Source: Microbispora hainanensis (GTDB taxonomy: Bacteria > Actinomycetota > Actinomycetes > Streptosporangiales > Streptosporangiaceae). From it: DNA of 64,000 nt. The DNA lies in assembly GCF_036186745.1 (NCBI RefSeq), contig NZ_CP108086.1:7378001-7442000 (forward strand). The letters are read 5' to 3'. Numbering within the stretch: position 1 is the first letter of the stretch; the number at the start of each line of letters is the position of its first letter. Below are positions 56,352 through 64,000 of the stretch, piece by piece. Under the pieces are notes generated by a model that searched no databases, was not told where the DNA came from, and worked only from the letters and a program-made list of their open reading frames with translations. The translations under genes were made by a program, and so were the position numbers.

Positions 56352-57608
56352 TCAGAGGCGCTCGACGTTCGGCCCCCGGCAGCGGTTGCGCGTGTCGAAC
56401 ACGAAGGCGCTCTCGCGCTGGACGAGTTCGTAGTCGAAACAGTCGTGGTCGGTGAGGACCACGACCGCGTCCGCCGCCGCGATCTCCCGCGGCGACGCCT
56501 CGGCGATCGCCACCCCCTCGGGCACGAGGGCGAGGTCGACGTGCGGATCGGCCGCGCGCACGTCCGCGCCCAGCTTGCGCAGGTGCCTGGCCACCTCGAT
56601 CGCCGGGGACTCCCGGCAGTCGCCCGTGTTCTTCTTGTACGACAGGCCGAGCAGGAGCACCCGGCTGCCGTTCAGGGCCTTACGCCGGTCGTTCAGCGCC
56701 AGCACCAGCCGGTCGGCGACGTGCGCGGGCATGTGGTCGTTGACGTCGTTGGCCAACTCCACGAACCGGAAGTTGTGCCCCAGGCTGCGCTTGACCTTCC
56801 AGGACAGGTATGACGGGTCGATCGGCAGGCAGTGCCCGCCCACGCCCGGCCCGGGGGTGAAGCTCATGTAGCCGAACGGCTTGGTCGAGGCGGCGTCGAT
56901 GGCCTCCCATACGTCGATCCCGAGCTGCCTGGCGAAGATGGAAAGCTCGTTGACCAGGGCGATGTTCACGTGCCTGAAGGTGTTCTCCAGAAGCTTGCAC
57001 AGCTCGGCCACCTGTGGCGAGGACACGGGGACGACCCGCTCGACGACGGCCTCGTAGAAGGCGCGGACCCTTGCGAGGGCGGCGGCGTCGAGACCGGAGA
57101 CGACCTTCGGCGTGTTCTCCAGCCGCCACTGCGTGTTGCCGGGATCGATCCGCTCGGGGCTGTAGCCGAGGTGGAAGTCGCCGGGGGCGCGCAGGCCCGA
57201 TCCCTCCTCCAGAATCGGGCGCAGGTACTCCTCCGTCGTCCCCGGATAGGTGGTCGACTCCAGCACCACGGTCGCGCCCGGCCGCAGATAAGGGGCGAGC
57301 GACCGGCCGGCCGCCGCGATGTGGCTCAAATCGGGCACGCCGTCGGTCAACGGCGTCGGCACAGTGATCACGCACATGTCGAAGCCCTCGGCATCCGCGT
57401 AGTCCGCGCTGGCCCGGTAACGACCCGTCGCATGCGCCGCCGCGAGCGCGTCGTCGCCGATGTCCTCGACGTACGACTGGGCGGCGTTGAGACGCTTGAC
57501 CCGCCACTCGTCCACCTCGACGCCCACCACGTCGAATCCGGCGTGTACCGCCCGCATGGCCAGTGGCAGGCCCACGTAACCCTGCCCGACCACAACCAGT
57601 TTCTCCAT
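56352..57608 (-). CDS. UDP-sugar (UDP-GlcNAc/ManNAc-type) 6-dehydrogenase
   Basis: 418 residues. N-terminal NAD domain (VVVGQGYVGLPLAMRAV), VPTPLTDGVPD and ESTTYPGTTEE motifs, catalytic Cys in GVGGHCLPIDP, and LGLSYKKNTGDCRESPA in the C-terminal domain. It oxidises a UDP-hexose(amine) to the uronic acid for polysaccharide synthesis; the WbpA/WecC-type sequence suggests an N-acetylhexosamine, but UDP-glucose cannot be excluded. ATG 57608 chosen at homology start. Confidence 0.92.
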   Translation of the reverse strand: MEKLVVVGQGYVGLPLAMRAVHAGFDVVGVEVDEWRVKRLNAAQSYVEDIGDDALAAAHATGRYRASADYADAEGFDMCVITVPTPLTDGVPDLSHIAAAGRSLAPYLRPGATVVLESTTYPGTTEEYLRPILEEGSGLRAPGDFHLGYSPERIDPGNTQWRLENTPKVVSGLDAAALARVRAFYEAVVERVVPVSSPQVAELCKLLENTFRHVNIALVNELSIFARQLGIDVWEAIDAASTKPFGYMSFTPGPGVGGHCLPIDPSYLSWKVKRSLGHNFRFVELANDVNDHMPAHVADRLVLALNDRRKALNGSRVLLLGLSYKKNTGDCRESPAIEVARHLRKLGADVRAADPHVDLALVPEGVAIAEASPREIAAADAVVVLTDHDCFDYELVQRESAFVFDTRNRCRGPNVERL

Positions 57609-57796
57609 CAAGGACCCCCGTCCCTTGTCTTTCACGATGTGCCGTCCTCAGCCGTGACGTCCACGAGCACCTGGATGCGGCGGTGAGGTCGAGGTTGCTC
57701 CGCTCGGCCCCACCGCGAATGTCATCGACCTCGCCCGGCACACCACATTGGTCGTCGCGGACTCGCCCGCGCCGCGTACCGGCGACTGCACGGTCG

Positions 57797-58591
57797 TCAG
57801 AGTGCCGGCACCCTGGTCGCGACCGCGCACAGGTGCGGCAACTTACCGCGTGACCGGCGGTGGACAGCGGTGATCGGGCTGAAGGGCATGCGAGCCGCGA
57901 CTCGTGCGAGATAGCGCAGGTTCACGTCTCCTATGCCCGGCCAGGCCGGCACCTGATACGAGTTGAAATCCAGTGCGGTCACCCAGCGGACGACAAATCC
58001 ATGACGTTCGATCGTCGTCGCGAGAGTGTTCTTGTCGAACGATCGGACGTGCTGCCGCTGGTGGTAGACAGAATCACAGAACGGGCAGTAGACGTTCTTG
58101 TGATCGAGAGTCAGGTCTTCCTCGTTGGGGGTGGTCAAGAATATTGACCCACCTACTTTCACGGCGTCCCGCAGATTGGCGAAGAAATCTTCTTCCTCGT
58201 GCTCGGGAATATGCTCGACCGTCTCCAGGCAGGTGACGAGGTCGAATTTGCGATTGAAGTAAGCAGAGCGGGAGTCTCCGGCGAGGCTCGCCCCATGCCA
58301 GCCTCTCCTGCCCGAGAGCAGCCTGTTCGCCGCCTCGACCGAGGCCTCGGACCAGTCACATCCCCAGCACTGGCAGCCCGCTCGGATCAGCTGCGCGGCG
58401 AGCGCACCGGGCCCGCATCCGTAGTCGAGCACCTCTCCCTGCAGCAGGCCGTTGACCCGGAGGTAACGCGCGACTCCCCTGCCCACTCGTTCAGAGAAGG
58501 TCAGCGCCCGATTGTTCTGCCGATAACAGTGATCCCAGAATGCTTTTACCCGCTCGGATGTCCAGTCGTCGGAGGTGATTCTTACCGGCAT
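57797..58591 (-). CDS. Class I SAM-dependent methyltransferase of lower GC content
   Basis: 264 residues. Motif I VLDYGCGPGALAAQL, CLETVEHIPEHEEEDFF and the UbiG/methyltransferase-11 type fold are clear. A YCPFCDSVYHQRQHVRSF segment with CxxC may bind metal or be structural. The gene is about 55% GC in a sample (57961-58080), well below its neighbours, which points to recent transfer. Target is probably a sugar or lipid carrier in the polysaccharide pathway. Confidence 0.82.
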   Translation of the reverse strand: MPVRITSDDWTSERVKAFWDHCYRQNNRALTFSERVGRGVARYLRVNGLLQGEVLDYGCGPGALAAQLIRAGCQCWGCDWSEASVEAANRLLSGRRGWHGASLAGDSRSAYFNRKFDLVTCLETVEHIPEHEEEDFFANLRDAVKVGGSIFLTTPNEEDLTLDHKNVYCPFCDSVYHQRQHVRSFDKNTLATTIERHGFVVRWVTALDFNSYQVPAWPGIGDVNLRYLARVAARMPFSPITAVHRRSRGKLPHLCAVATRVPAL

Positions 58592-58893
58592 TCAGGCCCC
58601 CCAATTTCTTCACCAAGTGCTCCGGTCGGAGTCTTTCCCCGTCTCCCCGCGACGGACTTGATGGCACACGAACCTAGTGCGGCGTCCCGTGAATTGCACG
58701 CAGGCGCGCAGTTCACGCGATCAAGGCGGGTGCCGGAATGAGAGCGGCAGCCCGCGGGCGCTCCGTTCAGGCTGCTTCGTGTACCACCACGTCGATCCCG
58801 GGGCGCATCGAACGACTGCCCGCCCGTCTCAGCACCCGTCTCACCGCCCGTCTCACCGCGCGACCCACCGCGCGACCCACCGGCCCGGCGGCC
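58592..58893. other. Gap between methyltransferase and GT4 genes, with 12-bp repeats
   Basis: 302 bp without a gene. Units cccgtctcagca/cccgtctcaccg at 58823-58858 and a doubled cgcgacccacc at about 58859-58880 form a small repeat just after the GT4 stop. The left part (58600-58740) is AT-richer and could hold a promoter for the methyltransferase gene. Confidence 0.5.
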
Positions 58894-60069
58894 TCACCGG
58901 CGTGCACCGGCTTCCACCGCGCGTACGCCGCCGCCGTCCCCGTCGGCACGTGCGACACTCCGGCGCCCGGACGGCAGGCCGGCCCGGCGGCCGACCTCCT
59001 CGTACCAGCCGACGATTCGGGCGGCCACGTCCGGCCAACCGAGGTGCGCGGTCGCCCGCCGCCCGCGCTCGGCCATCCCGGCCCGTACGGCGTCATCGTC
59101 CAGGATCACCCGCAGGTGGGCGGTCAGGTCGTCCACCGAACCGCTGCGGAAGACACGATAGGCGCCATGGTCCGTGACCACCGGGTCGAGTGTGGCCTCG
59201 GAAGACAGGAGCGCGGGAGTGCCGAGCGCGAGGGCCTCGAGAGCGGCCGTGGGCACACCCTCTCCGATGGCGGGCAGCCTGCGCGAGGCCAGAACGAAGA
59301 CCTGTGCCCTGCTCACCAGCGAGGCGACCTCGTCACGGGGCAGGTGGCCCGCGAGCTCCACTCCCGGCCCGGCCTGGGCGAGCCTTTCGAGCCGGTCCCG
59401 TTCCGGCCCTTCGCCGGCGATGACCAGGCGCAGCCCCGGCCGGATGGCGCTGAGCCGCCGGAACGCCGCGATCGTCAGGGCGTGGTTCTTCACGGGCAGG
59501 AGAGAGCCCACGCTGACTATCAGGCCGGGTTCCACCGCGGTCCGGGAGCGAATCGCGTCCAGCAGCGGAAGGTCCAGGCCGCTCGACAGCGTACGGATCG
59601 CCCGCGCCGGGACTCCGGCCCGACGCAGGTCGGCGGCCGGGCGCGTGCCCAGGGCGACGAACCCGCCGACGCGGCGGAAGGCCCATCGCATGACCATCCT
59701 GTGGCGCGTCGTCAGAGCACCGTGCGCGGTGAGCACCAGGGGGATGCCCAGCCGTGCGGCGGCCGGGCCGACCGCGAGCGCCTCCCGATGGTCGCCGTGC
59801 AGGTTGACGACGTCGACCCGGCCGAGACGCGGCAGCGCGCGGGCGCACTCCAGGGCGAAGGCAAGGGGGTCGGACCTGCGCGCGACCACGCGAGCCGTCA
59901 GGGTCCGCGGCAGGGGCACCTCCAGCGCGCCCGCGGGGACGTCGCCAAGCCGCCTGGCGACCAGCACCTCGTGTCCGAGGGCGAGCTCCTCCCTGACGAG
60001 GCACTCGATGTGGCGTTCCTTGCCTCCCGGCTCGGGAGGCAGCCGATATCCGATGTGCAGAATACGCAC
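58894..60069 (-). CDS. Glycosyltransferase, GT4 family
   Basis: 391 residues with GT-B fold; N-terminal ILHIGYRLPPEPGGKERHIECL, central SVGSLLPVKNHALTIAAF and C-terminal nucleotide-sugar site GEGVPTAALEALALGTPAL (E-x7-E). Probably adds a sugar to a lipid-linked exopolysaccharide. GTG 60069 is the homology start. Confidence 0.9.
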   Translation of the reverse strand: MRILHIGYRLPPEPGGKERHIECLVREELALGHEVLVARRLGDVPAGALEVPLPRTLTARVVARRSDPLAFALECARALPRLGRVDVVNLHGDHREALAVGPAAARLGIPLVLTAHGALTTRHRMVMRWAFRRVGGFVALGTRPAADLRRAGVPARAIRTLSSGLDLPLLDAIRSRTAVEPGLIVSVGSLLPVKNHALTIAAFRRLSAIRPGLRLVIAGEGPERDRLERLAQAGPGVELAGHLPRDEVASLVSRAQVFVLASRRLPAIGEGVPTAALEALALGTPALLSSEATLDPVVTDHGAYRVFRSGSVDDLTAHLRVILDDDAVRAGMAERGRRATAHLGWPDVAARIVGWYEEVGRRAGLPSGRRSVARADGDGGGVRAVEAGARR

Positions 60070-60117
60070 GTGGACCTCTTCTCGATCGGTTCATGCGAAG
60101 TGCCTCCGCCCCGCCGT

Positions 60118-61479
60118 TCAGGAGCGGGAGGTGGCCGCCGACGCGTTCCCACACCGCCTGCCACGCAGGGCCGAGACCACCCGGCGCGCGTCCCCGAACC
60201 GGGGTAGCAGGTCCGCGGCGCCGAGGCCGGCCGCCCGGGCGAACCAGCCGACCTCGACCGCCACCATCGCGCCGTAGCTCAGGGTGGAGGCGAACGCGGC
60301 CCCGCGAGCCCCCCACAGCGGGATCAGCACGGCGTTCAGGGCGAGGTTCGACGCGAGGGCGCCAGCGGCGATGGCGGTCATCCTCATCGGACGCCCCAGC
60401 CGCACCAGGTACTGCTCCAGGGGCCGCAGCAGCGACCAGGCGACAGCGCCGGGCGCGAGGGCGAGCAGCGGTGTGACGCTCGCCGCGAAGGCCGGGCCGT
60501 ACACGAGCGGGACCAGCAGTGGCGAGGCGCACGCCAGCGCGCCGACCGCGGCGCAGGAGAGCAGCAGGGTGAGGCGGATCGTCCGTGCCGTCACGTGCCG
60601 CGCGTCCGCCTCGTCCCTGACCGCCTGGCGCGACAGCGTGATCTGGGCCAGCGCGTCGGTGGGCACCCGGGACAGCGACAGCAACGAGGTGGCGACCGTG
60701 TACAGGCCGACCTCCGCCGGAGTCACGAGAGCGCCCAGGAGCAGCACGTCGACGGTCAGCAGCAGGTGAAGCGCCATCGTCCCGAGGTGATAGCGGCCGG
60801 ACAGCGCGAGTTGCCTGCGGGCGAGCGCCGCATCGCCGGGTGTGGGGAGGCCGAGTGGCCGTACGAACAACGCGAAGGGCAGGATGGTGGAGACGGTCCA
60901 GCACACGACCACGGCGGTCAGGGTGACGGTCCCGGTCACGGCCATGACCAGTATCGGGACGTACTGCACCACGGCGGCAGTCACGACGGACCTGTTGGCG
61001 AGGCCGACGCGGCCCTCCAGGAGCGCGATCCCCTTGAGGTTGACCACGGCGACCGCGAACGGCACAGCGAGCAGCGCCATGACCATGAGGGCCGGACTGG
61101 GAGCCAGGGACAGCACGGTGACCACGCCGAGCGTGGCCGCTGCGGACGTCAGGCCCAGCGCCAGGCCGAGGATCGCGGCGTTGCCCGCCAGGGGCCGGCG
61201 ACGCTCCAGGAGTGGCCACAGCGCTATCTGCGACCTCCCGACCGACAGGTGGCCCAGCACGGTCGCGATCCCCGCGGTCGTGGTGACGGTCGCGTAGACG
61301 CCCCGCCCCTCGGGCTGCAGGCAGCGGGCGAGGAACACGCCCGCCACCGCGGCCAAGGCCAGCGGGACCGCCTGGCTCGCCATCGTCCGCAGGAGGTTCT
61401 TCACATCCGCGTTCACGTCCGCCCCACCGGCCGTGGGAGGCGGCCTGCCCACGTCCGCGGCCCGCGTCACCTCGCGCAT
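60118..61479 (-). CDS. Polysaccharide flippase (Wzx/MATE-like)
   Basis: 453 residues with about 12-14 transmembrane helices and PST/Wzx features (ARCLQPEGRGVYATVTTTAG at the N terminus). It probably flips the lipid-linked sugar unit to the outside. Start ATG 61479 overlaps the upstream glycosyltransferase by 13 nt; a later start is possible because of weak ribosome binding site. Confidence 0.85.
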   Translation of the reverse strand: MREVTRAADVGRPPPTAGGADVNADVKNLLRTMASQAVPLALAAVAGVFLARCLQPEGRGVYATVTTTAGIATVLGHLSVGRSQIALWPLLERRRPLAGNAAILGLALGLTSAAATLGVVTVLSLAPSPALMVMALLAVPFAVAVVNLKGIALLEGRVGLANRSVVTAAVVQYVPILVMAVTGTVTLTAVVVCWTVSTILPFALFVRPLGLPTPGDAALARRQLALSGRYHLGTMALHLLLTVDVLLLGALVTPAEVGLYTVATSLLSLSRVPTDALAQITLSRQAVRDEADARHVTARTIRLTLLLSCAAVGALACASPLLVPLVYGPAFAASVTPLLALAPGAVAWSLLRPLEQYLVRLGRPMRMTAIAAGALASNLALNAVLIPLWGARGAAFASTLSYGAMVAVEVGWFARAAGLGAADLLPRFGDARRVVSALRGRRCGNASAATSRS

Positions 61480-62606
61480 CGTGCCGCCAGCAGCCGTTGG
61501 TACAGGTCGAGGTGCGCGTCCGTGACGGTCTCCACGTCGAGGTTCTGCCATGCCCAGGCCCGGGCCGCCGCACCGACCGAGGCGGCGAGCACGGGATCAT
61601 CGAGAAGGCGGCCGATCGCGTCGGCCAGAGCCTGCGGCGACGAGGGGGCCACGAGGACGCCACGGTCCTCGAGCAGCTCCGGCGTGCCCCCCACGGCGGT
61701 GGCGACGACCGGCCGGCCCGCCGCCATGGCCTCCATGACGGCGTTGCTCAGGCCCTCCGCCGTCGACGGGAGCACCACCACGTCGGCGCGGGCCAGCAAG
61801 CCGTCGGTGTCCTGACGGAAGCCGAGGAAGCGCACGTCCACACCCGCGGCGTCCGCCTGCGCCCGCAGTCGTTCGCGCTCGGGGCCGTCGCCGACGAGCA
61901 GGAAGGTGCAGGGCCGGTTGCGCCGGGCGAGCAGGGCGGCCGCCTCGATGAGGAACCGCTGCCCCTTGTTCTCGCTGAGACGAGCCACGCACACCACCAC
62001 GGGCAGCGCTGTGTCGACGGGCTCGGGCTCGGCCAGGTGGAACGCCGAGGGCGGCAGCCCGTTGTATATCACGCTCACCTTGTGAGCCGGCACGCCCTCG
62101 ACGGCACGGGTGCCGTCGGCGATGGCCGCCGAGTTGGCGACGACGTGGTCGCTCATCGCGTTCACCATGCGCTCGGCGGCGGAGGTCCACGGTTTCTTCG
62201 GTCGCAGGTAGCCCTGCGTGCGCCGGGCGGTGACGATCACCGGGACCTGTGCCAGCCGGGCGGCGGGGGTCCCCAGGAGGTAGCACTCCCACAGGAAGCC
62301 GTGCAGCACCTGCGGCCGCAGCTCTTTCAGCAGCGCGACCATCCGTGCGAACGCCACGAGGTTCCTGACCAGCAGCGCCGGACCGCGGGAGCCGCGGGAG
62401 AAGCCGAGGTGGTGGACGTCGATGCCGGTGGCGCGCAGGTCCTCCTCGTGCGGGCCGCCCCGGGAGAGGACGAGGACGTGCACCTCGATGCCTCTGTCCC
62501 GCAGCCGTTCGGCCAGGAGGCACAACTGCCGTTGCGCGCCGCCGAGACCCAGATGCCCGATGAGGAGCGCGACCCGGCGGATCTTGCCTTCATCTCTAGA
62601 TGCCAT
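61467..62606 (-). CDS. Glycosyltransferase, GT4 family
   Basis: 379 residues, GT-B fold: LIGHLGLGGAQRQLCLLAERL, CVARLSENKGQRFLIEAAALL and STAEGLSNAVMEAMAAGRPVVAT. Second glycosyltransferase of the polysaccharide cluster; acceptor unknown. Confidence 0.92.
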   Translation of the reverse strand: MASRDEGKIRRVALLIGHLGLGGAQRQLCLLAERLRDRGIEVHVLVLSRGGPHEEDLRATGIDVHHLGFSRGSRGPALLVRNLVAFARMVALLKELRPQVLHGFLWECYLLGTPAARLAQVPVIVTARRTQGYLRPKKPWTSAAERMVNAMSDHVVANSAAIADGTRAVEGVPAHKVSVIYNGLPPSAFHLAEPEPVDTALPVVVCVARLSENKGQRFLIEAAALLARRNRPCTFLLVGDGPERERLRAQADAAGVDVRFLGFRQDTDGLLARADVVVLPSTAEGLSNAVMEAMAAGRPVVATAVGGTPELLEDRGVLVAPSSPQALADAIGRLLDDPVLAASVGAAARAWAWQNLDVETVTDAHLDLYQRLLAARCAR

Positions 62607-62614
62607 CGACGACC

Positions 62615-63883
62615 TCAGCTTCGGCGTACGAGTGGGTCAGCGGGGCCCGCGGCGCGTGGCGCGGGCGGGTCCGCGGCGGAGCGGCCGTACGGCCCGGTCC
62701 TGGACCAGGAGATGGCCGAGAGCAGGCTCGTGACCATGACGATCGGTATGCGCTGCCGGAAGATGAGGCCGACGTTGGCCATGGTCGTGGCGTACGCGAT
62801 GGAGCCGGGGACGACGAAAAGCAGGAGGATCAGCAGCAATCTCCGGTCGTACCGCCACAGCCTGCGCGCGCCCAGGAAGGCATGGTAGAGCAGCCAGTAC
62901 CACAGGAGTGTGTCCACCTTTCCGAGTTGCAGGGCCACGCTTCCGCCCATCCACGGGAACGGGGACAACAGCGTGTAGAGGAGCTTCGGCCCCAGGGCAT
63001 TCCAGGCGTTCCCACCGTCGTCGAAGACGACGCCGGACCCGCCCTCCGCGTTCGCCAGCCGTACGTGCTCCGACTGCCCGCGGTCGAGCTGGTCCTGCAC
63101 GACGGCGAACGGTCCCCCCTGGTCGACGCCCTGAAGCACGACGAGGAGCGGCAGCATCAGAACGGCGACGACGACCAGGCTCCGGGGGGACAGCGCCCGC
63201 CTGATCCGGGAGACGCCGACCAGCAGCGGCAGCATGCACATGAACACCATGTAGGGGCGCACATTCCACAGGGCCCACAGCAGCGGCCCGAGGGTCAGCA
63301 CCTTGCGCACCGCGAAACGCTGCAGGTTCGAGGCGGCGATCCCGAGGCAGGCCACCACGAGGAATGCGTTGAAGCCGTCCTTGAACATGTCGGAGGTGTG
63401 CAGCAGGAACCCCGGCAGGAACGCCGTGATGACGAGCAGCCGGAACGCCGCCCGCTCGTCGGCGCCCACGAGGCGCGCGAACCGGTAGACGACGACGCAC
63501 AGCAGGCAGGCGAGCAGCGCCACGACGGCGGTGCAGGCGAGCGGTGCCCGTCCGCCGCACAGGTACATCACGAACGCGAAGATGTTGCACGGCACGGCCA
63601 CGGACTGGACCGAGCCGAGCTCGCCGGGGCCGACGAAATGGAGGCCCTCGCGTCTCCACAGCTCGACGATCTCGAGGGCGCGCAGCTCGTAGCCGAGGTT
63701 GTCGCCGCCGTAATCAAGGCCGTCGGACCGGATGACCAGGACGTGCACGACCAGCCGGACGGCGAAGGCCGCGAGCAGCACGGGCAGCGCACGCCGCGCC
63801 ACCGGCGCCGCCAGACCGGTATGCACCATCACGACGAGCAGCACCGCGGCGGCGATGACGATGATGTACTCCACCGCGGTCAC
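62615..63883 (-). CDS. Polytopic membrane protein of the polysaccharide cluster (polymerase or GT-C-like)
   Basis: 422 residues with about ten transmembrane helices. An acidic DGLDYGGDNLGYE loop after helix 2 and FPWMGG near 300 are seen. Position and topology suggest an O-antigen-type polymerase or GT-C glycosyltransferase; no signature decides. GTG 63883 overlaps the upstream gene stop as GTGA. Confidence 0.75.
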   Translation of the reverse strand: MTAVEYIIVIAAAVLLVVMVHTGLAAPVARRALPVLLAAFAVRLVVHVLVIRSDGLDYGGDNLGYELRALEIVELWRREGLHFVGPGELGSVQSVAVPCNIFAFVMYLCGGRAPLACTAVVALLACLLCVVVYRFARLVGADERAAFRLLVITAFLPGFLLHTSDMFKDGFNAFLVVACLGIAASNLQRFAVRKVLTLGPLLWALWNVRPYMVFMCMLPLLVGVSRIRRALSPRSLVVVAVLMLPLLVVLQGVDQGGPFAVVQDQLDRGQSEHVRLANAEGGSGVVFDDGGNAWNALGPKLLYTLLSPFPWMGGSVALQLGKVDTLLWYWLLYHAFLGARRLWRYDRRLLLILLLFVVPGSIAYATTMANVGLIFRQRIPIVMVTSLLSAISWSRTGPYGRSAADPPAPRAAGPADPLVRRS

Positions 63884-64000
63884 CCGTTGGTCCCCGTGCA
63901 GACCTCACCGTAGAGCTTGTCGAACCACTCGGCCGCGCGGGCGATGTCCACCTGCCCCGCGCTCTCCCTGGCGCCCGCCCGCAGCCGGGCCCGCATGTCC
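63880..64000 (-). CDS. 3' end of an upstream polysaccharide gene, cut by window edge
   Basis: An open minus-strand frame enters from the window edge and ends at TGA 63882-63880, encoding ...DIARAAEWFDKLYGEVCTGTNG. The end resembles a glycosyltransferase C terminus (RAAEWFDKLY), but too little is visible to name it. It overlaps the next gene by 4 nt, so it is in the same operon. Confidence 0.7.
   Translation of the reverse strand, partial: DMRARLRAGARESAGQVDIARAAEWFDKLYGEVCTGTNG

Overview
The window is chromosomal DNA of a very high-GC actinobacterium. It has GTG starts, 4-nt ATGA/GTGA gene overlaps, a Pup-proteasome system and a MetH/PAC2/TrmI neighbourhood. I infer a filamentous Streptosporangiales-like organism; no rRNA, tRNA, insertion sequence, phage gene or CRISPR array was found, so the rank is not firm.

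Layout. 1-5193: 3' part of a GH38 alpha-mannosidase, pup (minus) and a non-RD serine/threonine kinase. 5199-8370: PepSY protein, OmpR-type two-component system and a divergent membrane-anchored protein, linked by matching 11-bp direct repeats. 8450-14428: dop, an acyltransferase, mpa and trmI. 14429-23323: GNAT enzyme, aminotransferase/PfkB kinase with divergent TetR, FHA protein, M50 protease with CBS domains and RecB-like nuclease. 23701-25681: DesK/NarL-type two-component system with a small upstream ORF. 26009-31999: peptide/nickel-type ABC transporter operon. 32367-38215: membrane protein, HAD hydrolase, metH, PAC2 protein. 38366-44619: compact operon with a serine acetyltransferase/ATP-grasp fusion, a second ATP-grasp, MFS exporter, methyltransferase and cysteine-synthase homologue; this is the best candidate for an undescribed biosynthetic system. 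45165-54993: assimilatory nitrate/nitrite genes (narK, nasA, nasB-like, nirB, nirD, nnaR-like, sirohydrochlorin chelatase). 55452-56264: secreted Tat amidase. 56352-64000: exopolysaccharide genes (UDP-sugar dehydrogenase, methyltransferase, two GT4 enzymes, flippase, polytopic membrane protein, partial last gene).

How it works together. pup, dop and mpa encode the tag, the depupylase/deamidase and the ring ATPase of the Pup-proteasome system, but prcB, prcA and pafA are not in the window and pup lies about 5 kb from dop. In Mycobacterium tuberculosis mpa, dop, pup, trmI, the RecB-like gene, metH and the PAC2 gene are all close together, so the first 38 kb looks like that ancestral scaffold interrupted by many inserted modules. 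The nitrogen block reads as nitrate uptake, reduction to nitrite, reduction to ammonium, a dedicated regulator and the siroheme chelatase needed by NirB; six of its genes are joined by 4-nt overlaps.

A striking general feature is the number of short tandem repeats (12-80 bp units) within genes and between them, described individually below.
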